Part shown: piece after piece, positions 1 to 12,800 of the stretch
Layout of the letters: each line of letters begins with the position of its first letter
How positions within the stretch are numbered: position 1 is the first letter of the stretch
Source: Lophius americanus
Taxonomy: Eukaryota > Chordata > Actinopteri > Lophiiformes > Lophiidae
Direction: 5' to 3'
DNA: 64,000 bases
Assembly: GCA_037951165.1 (NCBI GenBank)
Contig: JBBDHG010000009.1
Span: 12,612,501-12,676,500, forward strand
The notes under the pieces: generated by a model
The model's input: only the letters and a program-made list of their open reading frames with translations
The model's database searches: none
What the model was told of the DNA's origin: nothing
Translations under genes and position numbers: made by a program

Positions 1-3000
1 GCTCAGAATTAGCCTATAAGAAACCGCCATAACAAAAGAGTCACAAAGATTAAAAGCTATGAAATATGCTCATGTTCAGCTTATTTTTTGTTACAAAATG
101 CCGGTTTCAATACATTTAACTAATCTAATGCTTTCCTACTTACGACTTATGTCCAGTATTACATTACAGAAAGTTCTGACGACAAATCTTAAACAATTAC
201 ATCCAAGATAACTTTTATTCATATTTCGGCTTTTTCATATAACTTAATTTGCCATGTTATAATTTTAATATATGTTGTTGAAGCTTCAAACTGACCAGCC
301 GCCACTGGTGTATACTAATATCTTGGCCTTTGCCTTGATTTTCTTAGTTTTCTATGTCCAGGCAGTATAAAAGTGGTAAACCTTAAAACGTAGAGATCAG
401 ATCATCAGGGATTAGGGAACAATTGTGAAACCATAATTCTTCAGTTGCACTCGTTCTGAATGAGGTTTGTTTCTCTCAATCTAAAACACTCTTGTTTTTG
501 TAGAGAAATTATATTATACAATAACCAATATAGAGTCTTACACTATCAATATGATGCAAATATTTACAAAAATCGACAGTAGAAAAAATAAATTTTAACT
601 AATTTTTTCAAAAATTGCAATTGCCGAGTTTGAACACCTTAGAATCATGACTATCAATTATTTTAAAGTCTTCACTTTTTCTTCTGTATATTAATCCTCA
701 GTGAAAAGTTCATGGCACAGAAGGCTTTCCAAATAGTTTAACAACAACCGCAGCATTAGTCCTTACAACAGCAATATAGAAAGAGCGCAGGTAAGTCACC
801 TGGCACCAGACCTAAAATAATTTGATGTCTGTGGAATGAGACGCAAGAGAAATGTGTTTGTGCGCTGGGTAATTTGCATGATAGAATAACCTTCCTTCTG
901 TTTGGTGGGGAAAAAAAGAGCTAATGTATTCAGTGTATTTGTGGTCATGCTTCGCAGTTTTTATCACCTAGAGACTAGCATTAAATCACCTCACTGGGGG
1001 AATGAGTCGCAGGAACGGTGAAAAAGAATGTAGCAGCCTCTGAATCTAATGAATTCCTGGGAGAATAAACACGCCTTTGAATAAAGCCCTAATCACGAAT
1101 TAAGTGGTTGTTGCCATCGTACCTTTGTAGAACGTACCCACAGACACCAACCGGTGAATGTGTGTGTTCAAATTATTTCCCCAGCTGAATGCAACAATGA
1201 AAAAAAGATAAGAGGTAAGCTACCCAGTCCTCAGCCAGTCCATGTTTAAAGATAGGACATGGCTCATTTCCAATCTAATCCCTTATTTCAATCCCGGCTT
1301 CATTTGCTCTTTGCAGACCGCGGCTTCAAGGGGTCGAACTGAAATAACATGGAAGGTGTCCACGGCCAAAGAAGGTCACCTCTGGCTTTCCTTCTTGTAG
1401 TCGAGATCCATCAAATAAGCTTTGTGAGGATAGCATTATGATGAATTACCTGATTCACTATATGAAAAGGAACCAGTCACAAAGGGGTTCGCTATGAGCT
1501 GCCTGCTCATAATTAAGTTTTTTCTGTACGAACATCGGCCCGCAGACTTGCTTGACTGAGCGAGTTGGAGCAACCAGTAGAGCAAAGACTGGGGCAAGTT
1601 TTTCTCGGCGTATAATCCCACTGAGCCTTCTTTGAAGGAGTTCTTATACCAGGAAGGTGGAGAGGGCAGATTTTAATCAATACAGGAAAACAAGGGGCTC
1701 AGGGGACGTGAGGAGCCTACCAGTTAAGATGAAGATTAAACACCTCTGTCTAAAACACACTCAGCTCATGTCAGAAAGCCCGGCTAACTTCAAATCCATC
1801 TATCAAAACGGCATCAAACTGTGTTTTTCTAACAAAGCAATGTTAAATGACATGTATTCTCCCCTACAGCTGTAGGTGAGCAAGTGGATCATAAATCATA
1901 GCAGACAAAGCTCAGCTTGACCTCTAAACGGTTGTGTATCAGGCTATTCTGATTCACCGTAGAAATCTCCTGGCCACAGTCGGTAAACTTACTTTATCTG
2001 GGCTTTGAACAATGCAGACTTAATCTCCGAGGAATGACTTTGCATAACAAACAATCTCCCTTTTCCTTTACCCGCTTTAGCTAGACTTTTCAAACAGAGT
2101 TGAGGAGTGATGTCGTGCTGCAACATCATTCAGGTCCTACAGAAAAGCTCCGAGTTATTCCCAAATGCTAGAATAGCCACATTCATCAGACTGAAAAACA
2201 TTCTTAGGGAATGTGAAGCGACCTCAGAATCTCAGATGCAGTGATGGAAGTTGCTGTTTTTGAGGGACTTTGCCCGGTTGCTGTGTTTTTCTTTTGCGTT
2301 AATTAGACACTCCTAGTCATGTTGGCTGCGAGGCTGGTTTTGCTGAAGAAAATATCTTTGATTAAAACGCCTGTGTGATAAAGCCCCTCTCAGCTGGGGG
2401 ACCCCCCAAGTTCTCGAAAATCAACCAACCCCCCTCTTTTTTTTTTACCTCTTTCCCCAGACTAGAAGAGAACAAGGCAAGAACAGAGTTGCCTGAAGAG
2501 GCCACGCTGCTCATTTCAGAAGCAGCCTCGCCACTTTGACTCATTTTAGAAGATGAAAGACAGTTACTGTAATGTTTGAAGCTCCGGCCACCGCGGCTGA
2601 ACAACAAGAGTGTCTCAGACAGATTTTTTTTAGTGTGTTTCATGAGATACACTGTGTGCTGGCTGGATCATGGAATAAAGCACGATAAGAGAAGCTGTCA
2701 TAGACTCGTCTTAGCCGGAGAAGACTCGGGCCTCCTCTCAGAACTGTAGGTCACAGTCAGAGGGCCCGGCTGAATAATTGATCAATGAATGTGCAGTGAA
2801 AACAGAAACACAGCTTAGCACTATATTTCCCCTCTCTCCCTGTAATGTGCATTGAATCCCACAGATCCATCAACTACATGCAAAGCTCCACTGAGCTGAA
2901 AGGCCTCCAAGTTCACTTCAATTATTCAGCATCCCTACAAGATTATGAATTATTGAGCTAAAAGTATGTTCCATATATGGTCATGCACTGTAGCTTGCTG

Positions 3001-6000
3001 TAGACACAGCACTCTCCGAAGATGTGTGGGAGATCTGAGCAGACAGACAGGAACTATTAAATTCTCTGACAGTCCCAACTGTAGATAATGGCTATAATGC
3101 CGTATTTATCTGGTTAAGATATGGCATGGCGAAGTAAAGAAGGGTCTTCGGTGCCATCCCTAACAGTTTCCCAGGGAGGAGCAGGCATAAGAAAGCAACC
3201 CTGTCTAATCTTGTGTTTAATTAGGTAAAACCAATCCATACTGGTAGAGTCTAAAGTAAAGTGTTCATTGTAGTCTCTCCACCTTTGCAAAGTTCTGGGC
3301 TCTTGTCTCCTCTTCAGGGCTCAGAGGGGAGTTGTGTCATTTTAGCCGCCATCTGCCGACAGCTTGCACAGCCAGTTTTGGTGCAATCATCATCTCTGAC
3401 GGTAGGAATTGTGCCCGGGATTCTGATGAAGAGTTGGGTTCATTTTTCTTGGCATGAGTGGAGGAGGAGGGAGGAAACAGATGATACAATTAATTATCAA
3501 TAGATCCCAGTGTAAATCAAAGCCATTTTGGCAGCGTGTGACCAAAAAAAAACACTGAACTGCATGCAAATCTTCGCCATTTCCTCATTGCCCATTCTCA
3601 ACAACTGCTCTCTGGCCGCCTGCCTCCAGTACAATCCACAAGGTGTTTGCATAGATAGTTCAAATATTTTCACTGGTGATTCTTTCTATGTGGTTTTGAA
3701 TATAATGGGAGTTTTCTGTGTGGAAGAGTGGAGAACCACTTGACTGAATACTTTATACTCTCCTGCCCATCACCCAGCCTCTAATGAGCACTGGCCATCG
3801 CCGAGGCAGGGAAGCTGATAGTAGTTCATTATCTGTCTGCCCATGCAGGCCCCTCTATTCCTGTTTGTGGAGAGCTTTTTCTTTTCTCATTGTAGGGTAA
3901 ACATTTACCCAGCGGAGCCAAGCCTTAGCCATTAGGCACTGGGGAGCTCTGGTAATGGAAAGAGGGCCCACTGGAGTTTGGCCCACCACCCTTCTTTAAA
4001 GAATAACTCACACACGCTCACATGAACATGAATGCATGAACCTTTTATTGGAATTTACAACTGTCTGGGGAATATTGCTCTGCAGAGGTTGAACTATGGC
4101 TCTGGCTTTACAAAGCAAAGGTCATTAAGCAGTATTTTTTACAAGCCCGCGAAAGCTAGATGGACTTCATGGACAAGCCATGAATTTTACAACTGGCAAG
4201 GAAAATGTGTTTGCTGTGTTGTAAAACATAAAGACGCATCAACCTTTGACACAAAAGTGTTAGCGGTCATTAGTAATGACATTGTGATGCTTTTATTGTG
4301 AAACAGATCCCCTGAGCATGTTTCACGAGCGCGGCCCTGATGAAAGGCGAAACATAAAAAGTTGGTTAGGTGTGTACATATTTGTGTTTCTAATGTTGTA
4401 AAAAAAACAGTATAAGCACGCTGCTTACTGGCGAGCAAGTAGGCTTTTTTTTTTTTTTATAGATGAAGATTGTGTTTTCACTGGCTCCCCTGCTGTGTGT
4501 TGGAAAAGCAACACATGTGATAGTGATGGAGTGTGTGCAGTCCTTCATCCTTATATTATGGACTCTAGGGGGAGGAGTGGGGTGAGCTCTCCAGGGTAAG
4601 AGAGGCTCATTAGGCAGCCACTGCCTTCCCGTAACCCAGCTGGGTCTGAGTGCCAGCAGATTGGGCAAGTCATCTCTTGCTTCATCTCTATCCTCTTTAT
4701 CCATCCACATTACTCCAAATACCGTTTTGGAGATTTACAGCTGGTACAGTCTACTATCTTGGTTAATTCTGTGTAAATATTCATAGACGACGGAAGTAGG
4801 AGGAGGAATCAGTTCAAGTGGAATCAAGAAAAATAATAATATTCTACCTCAATTGCATGCTATATTAAAAAATATATAAATAACACTTAATGTCTCGTTA
4901 GGATTGTTTCCAGTTCCTTTTGCTCCATTTCACAGGCACCATTAGGAGGCAGTCACTTCCAGGGGAAGTGCAAGGAATGATTTCTCCAGAAAGTCACGTG
5001 CTTGTTAGTCTGATGAGCCACTTTTCCTCCCTTCATGTGGTGGTAATTATATGCTCAATTAGCAGCCTCTTGGTGTCTGTTGCCTCAAAGCTAATATTTT
5101 ATTATTGATGCCCTTGCTTTTACAGCTTTAGTAATCTTATTGAGCTTCATTGCGTTGAGTGAATTTACAATAGATTTAAGACGCATTATCGTCAGGTTGA
5201 CAGTCCTTCATCCAGAAGGTCTGAGTTCAGACCCTATGATGGAGTACATCCTTTTCAAGTGTTCACGAGCCAATGTGTGGATCTCCTCCAGTCACAGCCT
5301 GCTGTGCTGTTAATGACCTTCTACCTTGACCACTCTGCAGGTGGATGACGAGCAAACACAGGAACCCGTCCCATAAGACAATCCAGCTTCATCGTACTGA
5401 ACAGATGTGGAATCTGTGAAAACACTGTTATTTCATTTGAAGCCTTCAAAGAGCATTAACCAGGAATTAATGCTCATGCAACAGTGGTAATGCTTGGGGG
5501 GTCTACTCAAATTACCGCCTTCCACTTTCCAAGGCTGTGGACACCCTGTCTTCAATTTTGGGCAGCTAAGCGAGAGAGCCAAATTGGAATTCCGATTCTA
5601 TTAAGAAGTCATGCCCAGCAGCAAATAATGCCAAATGGGCCCAGTGCAATGCGAAGGAAGACCATTATAGAGAAAAAAATATTAAAGCACTGCTGATCTA
5701 TTTGCTGAAGATAAACTTAATATATTTCTCCCAGTGCTGACTGGCCAGGGCCTGCAACAATGAAGACGTCTCTTATGGAACTTGATTAAAAAGACACGTT
5801 AAGATCAAAGTCAAACGGCTCCCGAGCACTGCAGATGTGATGAAATCTGCAGCGGGTAAGAATAATACATTTCTTTGATAATAGCTGTGCAACATGAAAC
5901 AATACATAGTCTGTTTCAGCAGTTTTATAATTAGCAAGACACTGGAACAAAAATATGGTTGGTTGTAGGTATCTGAGAAGAGAGGATGTAAGACTCTATC

Positions 6001-6879
6001 TGTATATGTTACACAGTGTTGTGCTGTATAGTCAAGGAAGATACCAGAAACCATAATTTTACCACCTGCAAGGAGATGCCCATGCATCCCAAAGCATGTA
6101 TCATGTTCCCTTTATGCAGCTCTTGTCTGTTGATTTCCCATTTAAAGCTATTCGGCTCCTGACAGTTCATCAGGTTCTCATCTCAAGGCCAGCGATGAGC
6201 CATCATCAAACTACATCAGGCATGGAGAGGCAATCACAGCTGGGCCTATTTTAGTCATGGTGTTTTCTCCCAATGACAAGCCCACTGGCTGTGTGTTGTT
6301 TCTGGGCTCGTTTGTCTGTCTTCCTCCAATGTGGGACTTCCTAGAGGCGAGGTGGAGACATAGGGCGAGTCAGATACATCAGAGTCGATCATCTGTAACA
6401 GTAACCAAACTGTGCACCGCACCAGCCCACTACACTATCAACATGTGCCATGCTGAGAGATATACCTGAGGACTGTCACACTGTCTGCAAAGCATACCGG
6501 CACTGGTGTGGCACATTTTCGGCAAACGCAAGTTGGTCTATCATTGCTTTGTCAGAGAGATGCGCTTCAGCTCCCGTTTATTTCGCCACAGATCTAGTCA
6601 ATCATGTAGAGCGTGGAGAAGAAGCACAGGCTGGCTAATAATTTAGCCTGTGAGACTGTGGGATGCAGAGAATGTTTCATTCTGTCACAGACAGTATTTC
6701 TGTCAGCATTTTCTCTTGGTATTTCCAGAGGCTGTTGTTATATGGAAGCTTTTTCCATTTAGGTTAAAATTTCCAGGTAGGAAACCAGCGATGGAGCTCT
6801 AAGGAGAGTTTTTCATGTCTTTTTTTACAAAGAATAGATATCGTCTCAAACCGCTATCCAACCTTGAAATCCTGTGTAA
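1..6879. other. Non-coding DNA far upstream of rora
   Basis: No exon, RNA gene or clear mobile element was recognised. Open frames here stay below about 106 codons, match no family I know and lack paired splice sites. Visible small items are perfect POU octamers at 554-561, 872-879 and 3564-3571, a CACGTG E-box at 4995-5000, and T runs near 2440 and 4445-4459. Parts with few simple repeats, such as 2860-2990, have the mixed AT-rich, motif-dense look of vertebrate regulatory DNA, but conservation cannot be judged from one genome. Confidence 0.6.
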
Positions 6880-7337
6880 ACATACCGATTAGCCAAAACA
6901 TTATAACTACTTAGAGTTGAAGTGAAGCGAAAAAACTGCATGTCTTGTTGGGTGTTCCCGGTATGCAGTGGCTAGTACCTACCAAATGAGCCCTCAAGAA
7001 GGACAAGTAGCTAACCAGCACCCAGAATTCATTGATGAGCCTGGGAGTCCAAGGAGGGGGCACATCAGCATCAGAAATGGAACAAAAGCAATGGAAGAAG
7101 GTGACGATGTCTGAGGAATCCCATTTTCTTTTACATCACGCAGAATCTATGAGATGTGCTGGAAAAATAATCCACGAAGACTCCGCCTCCCAACTTCCAG
7201 GACAAAGCCGCCAATGTGTTGGTGCCAGATACCACAGAACAACTTAAGAGCCCTTGTGGAGTCTTTACCTTGATGGGTCAGAGCTGTTTTGGCTCTACTT
7301 TACCCCAGTGGTTATAATTATATGGATGATGAGTGTA
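6880..7337 (+). mobile_element. Internally deleted Tc1-like DNA transposon
   Basis: A decayed member of a common fish Tc1/mariner family. The left end reads ACCGATTAGCCAAAACATTA and the right end, near 7310-7337, is a degraded inverted copy (GTGGTTATAATTATATGG). Between them are pieces of a DDE transposase reading left to right. A fragment around 7080-7150 gives EQKQWKKV..SEESHFLLHH, corresponding to the family's EQWKKV..SDESRFLLHH segment that carries the second catalytic aspartate; here that residue reads E. The sequence then jumps to the C-terminal part (about 7155-7290, out of frame), so the middle of the gene is missing. The element is about 460 bp against roughly 1.2-1.6 kb for full copies. 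It cannot make an active transposase. Confidence 0.85.
7110..7290 (+). pseudogene. Tc1-like transposase remnant
   Basis: This is the coding core of the deleted element. The first part keeps the WKKV and HFLLHH blocks around the second catalytic position. The second part corresponds to the segment near the transposase C-terminus (a WDVLDKQV-like stretch, then CQIPQHT- and RVRAVLA-like stretches), shifted in frame. The internal deletion, the stop codons and the aspartate-to-glutamate change show it is dead. It reads in the same direction as the first copy's termini. Confidence 0.8.
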
Positions 7338-8285
7338 CAAGCCAGTTGCTGTTTAAAACTTAGAGGTTTGTCACCAAACAATGTATGGTTACATTGTGAG
7401 CAATGAATTCACTTTATCCTGGTCTTAGTGAGACACAGAACCGTGCCAAAGAAATCTTGTAGAAACTCACCATTGTTGCAGAAGTAATACCCCACAGAGT
7501 TTATAGAAAGTGTATATCAGTTCACGCTGGGATGTGGGAGATTTTATGATAACCACAAGCTTTTTCATTTTCGTTCCTTTGAAACATATGAGATATACTA
7601 AAGTCAAAGAGAGAGGCTGTTGCTGACAGCGTTGTCTTTTTGATGGCAGACCAATCTGCCTACTTGGGCTAAGTGTAAAAGGGATGTTCCCTCAACTGGC
7701 ATATGCATGGCAACAGGAACAGAAGTTTGCAGGGTATCAAAGGTTTGTGTAGACAGCTGAAGCCAAAGTAAGATTTTCAACCGGTTCTGGCCGATAGCCA
7801 GGTTACTCTGTGTGCATGTAAACACATTTTGTATACACAAGAACATCTGTTTGGGCCGGGCCGTGCAGGTGTACTGATTCTACAATACCTAACGCTGTGA
7901 GACAATAATGATTGAGCTGCTCAAGTAGGAGATGAGAGCAGAGATGAGGGGGAACCCGGAAATTGTAAACTGGAGGAAGCTGTAAAAAAAAAAAAAGTGG
8001 TTCTTGTAATGATAATAAAATGAATTGTGATCATGCTTTCCCATGAAACAAGTGTTTAACTATCTATTTTTTTAGGGCATTATGGGCTTTCAGAGTTGTA
8101 ACTAGGCCTATGCTGTCATCCACGACAGTAACGGTATATCACCGAAAAGTCCCCATTCCTCTGCATTGTAAAGGCAACCCCCCCTAATTGAAATTAAATG
8201 TGAAGTTATGTCCAGAGGGTTTTTTTGTACTCAGCGCAATGAGTAACAAATGAACTACTACAGTAAAATATTCCATAAACAAGAT
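7338..8285. other. Non-coding DNA, no feature recognised
   Basis: Nothing with coding or RNA-gene character was seen. A run of A at about 7984-7996 is the only simple repeat. The short open frames have no recognisable domain. Confidence 0.55.
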
Positions 8286-8410
8286 AGACCTCCTCGAGTT
8301 GATTCATACGCACCAAATTTGGACTAAATTGAACCAACGCTTGAGAAATTATTGCCCAAAAACGATTGGAGATAAAGATCCCCTTAGTAGCAGAAAGTTA
8401 CAACCGGTGT
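8286..8410 (+). repeat. Dispersed repeat, copy 1 (CTCGAG...CACCAAATTTGGAC type)
   Basis: About 100-120 bp resemble the block at 24368-24470. Shared landmarks in order are CTCGAGT or TTCGAGT, TACG(C/A)ACCAAATT(T/C)GGACT, ATTGAACCAA, AAGAAATTAT or GAGAAATTAT, and TTGGAGATA. The two copies are diverged but colinear, which indicates an interspersed family of unknown class. I see no terminal repeats, Pol III boxes or coding capacity. Confidence 0.55.
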
Positions 8411-8716
8411 TTACCAAAACCAATGCAGTACTTCCTCGCTCTAAGGTCCTTGTAGGTCTAAAATTGGAAAATGATCCATGAAATAGATTATGAGTTTTGC
8501 GTTAACATGAAGGATGTGCAGCAGATGCCATGGAAATGAGTTTTCCGGGATTTTAATATGTCCTTCTCCCTTGTGCTGTGATTCTATCACGGTAATGCTT
8601 AGACAATCACTGTTTCAAACTGAGCGGTTCTGGTAGCATGTGAGGAATCAGTATTTATTGTACTGGAATCCTGGTCTTTAGGGGAATAGGAGGGAAATTG
8701 TTAGGTATAAAGAATC

Positions 8717-9241
8717 GTTTAGAGTAGTTACTCTCAACTGGTGGGTTGCGGGCCTTTGCCTGGGAGAAAGAGAAAAGTTTAGAAAAAATCCTGTGCTCTT
8801 ATTTTGACGGGTATTTTTTTATTGCGGGGAGTGCCGTCTATTCACACTCCTTAAAAGTAGGTGGCGATAATACCCTATAATGCTAATTGACACCTGCCAT
8901 TTCACAGCATAGAAGAAAACCTGCAAAGCTGGTTTTCATATATGCTAATTGGGCATTGCGAAATACAAGTACGACAGCAACTACATGAGATTTCTTTTTT
9001 TATACATTGAGGACAAAGAAGGACAAAAACCTCAGTTTGTTTCCCAACTGCTGGTCGTTTTGGTTTATCATAAAACTTGGTGATTTGTTTGTGTTGGCAT
9101 ACTGTGATATTCTGTACTATCTCAGGTTCAAACAGAACCATCTTTTCATTAGACAAATTTCAGAAGTTGAAAATGTTCCTTGTCATAAAGAGGTGATGGG
9201 GGGTCCCGAGGCCAGACCAGTTGAGAACCATCGGTTTAGAG
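8717..9241. mobile_element. Non-autonomous hAT-like element with 8-bp target-site duplication
   Basis: The element itself spans 8725-9233 (509 bp). It is flanked by a perfect 8-bp direct repeat, GTTTAGAG, at 8717-8724 and 9234-9241, the duplication length typical of the hAT superfamily. Its ends are imperfect inverted repeats sharing CTCAACTGG: the left end starts TAGTTACTCTCAACTGGTGG and the right end ends CCAGTTGAGAACCATCG. Fish hAT families with GGTTCTCAACTGG ends are abundant. Internal open frames on both strands (up to about 84 codons) show no transposase blocks, so it would have needed an autonomous helper. The clean duplication suggests a fairly intact insertion. Confidence 0.8.
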
Positions 9242-9365
9242 AACCTTACGGTTCACTGAACTGCATTAGTAGTAGTACAGAAAATTATAATAATTCATTA
9301 TCATTGACAGCTTTGTCCTATTAATACAAATTATAATCTTCTATTAAATACCTCTATGTTTATTA

Positions 9366-9485
9366 CCCATAGCGGGAGCAGTCGGAGCAAATCGGAAAAT
9401 TGGCAGTTCGATCTCAGTCTTGGCAGTCTACATGTCGTGGGGTTTTTGACAAAGACCCTGAACAATTTGCTTCAAGGGTGCTTCA
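9366..9485 (+). mobile_element. tRNA-derived SINE fragment
   Basis: A degraded SINE reading left to right. A B-box-like stretch (GGCAGTTCGATCTCAG, about 9401-9416) is followed by GGCAGTCTACATGTCG and TTTTTGACAAAGACCCTGAACAATTTGCTT, the typical order after the tRNA-like head of fish SINEs (the TTGAGCAAGACACTGAACC-type body). The A box is hard to place in the mutated head. No poly-A or simple-repeat tail is visible, so the copy is 3' truncated or old. Confidence 0.65.
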
Positions 9486-9657
9486 CAAGAAGCTACAAAT
9501 GGATTCGCAGGGACCGGTCAAGAGTGATACTAAAGAGCAAACATTATCCCTTGGTTGGATCCAAAGCCGCTGGCTTCCTAAATTCTTCCTCAGCTATTGG
9601 ATGAGACGTGAAACATATTCAGCTTTAAATGGATGAATGAGAATCACAAACGGTAAC

Positions 9658-9718
9658 ATTATTATTATTATTATTATTACTGTTATTATTATTACTATTA
9701 TTATTATTATCATTATTG
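9658..9718 (+). repeat. (ATT)n microsatellite
   Basis: About 20 units of ATT, interrupted by a few ATC, ACT and GTT variants. It lies 57 bases before the hairpin pair at 9775-9842. Confidence 0.95.
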
Positions 9719-9774
9719 CTGTAAATTATAGATGATATTACTGTAAATTATATATGATAAATAAAAATGTATAT

Positions 9775-9842
9775 CTCCTTTAATTGCTATGCAATTAAAG
9801 GAGAGCCCACTCATGCTCTATATATAAAGCGTGAGTGGTGCT
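9775..9842. repeat. Two adjacent hairpins
   Basis: The first hairpin has perfect 13-base arms, CTCCTTTAATTGC (9775-9787) and GCAATTAAAGGAG (9791-9803), around TAT. The second follows directly, with arms CCACTCATGC (9807-9816) and GCGTGAGTGG (9829-9838), one G-T wobble and a 12-base AT-rich loop. Flanking AGC and GCT can extend it with one bulge. No target-site duplication or coding content was seen. Confidence 0.85.
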
Positions 9843-12800
9843 ATACACCAGTCTTAGACATCTATTTTCTCAATTTTCCTTCTATTTAACTTCCATTATT
9901 GTGGCTCTTTAATATTATCATACCTGTAAGGGAAAATAAAACAAAAAAAAAATCCACTTTTTCTTATTAATCTGATCTTCATAAAACCAGAAAAGATAAG
10001 TGAGCAACACTGAGCAGTGATAGAATCATTCCTAAGCAGAGAGACAGTTCCAAACAAAGTTCCACTTTCAGAAGCCTCCCATTACTTGTGGAGTGACTTC
10101 TTTGTGTAGCTACCTGAGCTCCGGGTTTATTTTTACCCTCCCTACGTCCCTCCTCATTCTTTAGCAGCTTCAGGAGATGGCGTTAGTTTGGCTTCATCTC
10201 TGACAAAAGATAAATGAGCTCTGGGTCTGTGGTGATCCACTATGGCTGCCAGGGGGTTCCAAAATAGCAAACTATTTTTCATATGGAGCGAAGTGATGTG
10301 GAGTGCGATGCAGCAGACGCTAACATTTACCATATCATAGTATGCTGGAATACATTTCATTCTTTTTAACTTTTACTTTCAACTTTCTGCACATATTGGA
10401 GAGGGGGAACTCTGGCAATTATAATTGATCAAGTAGGCACTAGAAGAAGCATATGTTGTTGTTTGTTTTTTAAGAAATCATTGCAAAAACATCATCACCA
10501 AACAACAAGATTAAGTTATTATCCTGCTATGAAATGATTCAGCATTGACTAAAGTATTTTTAAATACATAATTCAAACACAAGAAGTCATCTTTTTCCCT
10601 GGTCCCAGCATTCATGTGATATTCTCTTTCTCCTACGCCGTAACAATGTGTAGTAATTAGGCTGGATTTGCCGAGGAGCACGGTTCCTTTGATAGAATCT
10701 CAAAATTGGTCATTAATCACCTTCTCACCGCGAAGCAGAAAAACAACAGTGATGTTTTTTCACATGAAAAAATGTCCTGTGTCAACAGGAGATCCATCGG
10801 CGCTCGCTTATCAGCTGGAAGAAACTTTCCCATTTAAATGAGGAGCTGCAGAGCCGCCGAGGCTCTTTGAAGAGATGTGCTCGGCACAAACAAGAGCGGC
10901 AGCCTCTCCTGTGTTTTTAACAGCTGAAACATCGCTGACACCTGATGGGTGATCAAACGCAAACCATCTCTCCCTGAATCCTCGGGGGGGCTCATCTTTG
11001 TACTCCTCTCTCTACAGATAAATCTGCAGACCACGCTGCCGGGACACAACTCCACTCAATATTTACTAAAGGCACCTGACTGGATGCACTGTATTTGTAA
11101 AGGCAAATACATTTGTTGGTTTTGCAGCATTTGCACTCCAACTACTAGCCTGTCACTATTCTGAATGTAAAGCCACCAACAATATTTCAAGCCCCCCTAT
11201 AGATTTTTTTTTCTCCCCCAATATTCTGAAGGGAAGCGTTGCTGGCTAAATCACTTCTGGGTGGAAACATCGTCATCCCTCATGGGAGCAGAGAGAGTTT
11301 GAGGGATGAACTCTTAGTGGTGCTCATAGAGAGGTCAAAGTGATTCCTGCAAGAGGGACTCAAGCCTTCCCTTTCCTACCCGTGTCTCAGTCTTTAATGA
11401 TCTGTGTGCTACGTGGATGGAGCTGCATTAGCATGTCACAGGAGTGGCTGATCGGGCAGAATCAAACTGGCCACACAGGCGTTGCTCTTTTGGAGAACCT
11501 TTCCTTGTCACAGAGGTGAGATGATTTATGATTTATTGTTCAATAAATCCCAGCACTGCCCGTGCATTGGGCCCTCCTGTCAACAAACGGCAAGCAGGAC
11601 TATCCCCATACACCCTCCCTCCCTCCAACACAGTCAGAGCTTCTCCAGTGCTTCCATCCACTGGTTGGCTAAATTGGGAAGAGCTTTAGAGCAGCTTATT
11701 TGTACATGTGAACGTCTACTGTGCTGATTTGAACAAGGGGAGGGATGTTGATGATGATTTATACGCCATGAATGACATAGCTCTAGTGGTGTTGGGTGCA
11801 GGCAGAGACTGGCCTGCCCCACACACCTGGGTTTCCAGACAGATGGTAAGGGTTGAGGGTTACGTAACACCAGGATGAGCCATATGTCTCCCAACCACAC
11901 TGAACCTTTAGGAAACCCATAGTTCACTTCCGAACGCGGTTCATGTGAGACCAGACCAGGTGTTGAGCAAGTTGCATCTCCAGGCTCCTGTTGTGAGCAC
12001 TGGCAGCAAAACAGTGAATAATGAGATAGTGGTGTACAATAATGGCAATGATCACACACAGCCAAAGCCTGGTCACATGTCCAGAGGAGTATTGGATTGT
12101 AGCTGGAGGTCCATTAAAGCCTGATCACATATACAGCAGCTCAGGTCTCATACTGTAATTGTTTGGATGAAGCACAGACTCATGGGAATTGATCAGGACA
12201 GTATTTTCGGCCAGGGGCTAATGTCGGTCAATGTGAGAGCCTTTTTTTTTAACATTCAGTGTTGTTTACAGAAGTGAGAGAAGAAAGGCTTAAGAGATCT
12301 GGTTTGAAGAAAAACACAGCAACTTAAAGCTTCTCTGCACCTTATTCTCGACTAATTATCCACACCAGATTTTCTCATTGTGATACAACTTATCCACAAA
12401 GCGAGGCTTAAAAACACAAATGCAATATTTCACACACAAACACTTCCAGAGTGATATCAGAGACATTTTGGGGTAGTTAGAAAGCGGAGACGAAGCATCC
12501 AGAGAAGATTAGCGAGCTAAATGGGAAACAATAGACGCCGCAGCAAGACAGGAGGATATGATTCTTCATTGTGTTAATCACTGCGGAACAGCCCTGTCGT
12601 CTTCACCAAACAATACTATGGTGATGCTAATGGTACTGCCAACCATGACTAAGAGAGCTCTCCAAATGATTGATAGCCAGAATTATATCAAGGTGACTTT
12701 CAGTCAGCTCCATCAGTTTGTTTAGTTTGATTGATAATAACCAACGTTTCTCACCAAAGACATGCCTGTCACACAAACTCCTTCCTCAGCTTGTTGTCAT

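Noticed and set aside
11634..12065. 143-codon minus-strand open frame
   Set aside because: The composition is irregular, with many Cys, His and Ser residues and no spaced zinc-finger pattern. No similarity to a known family was recognised.
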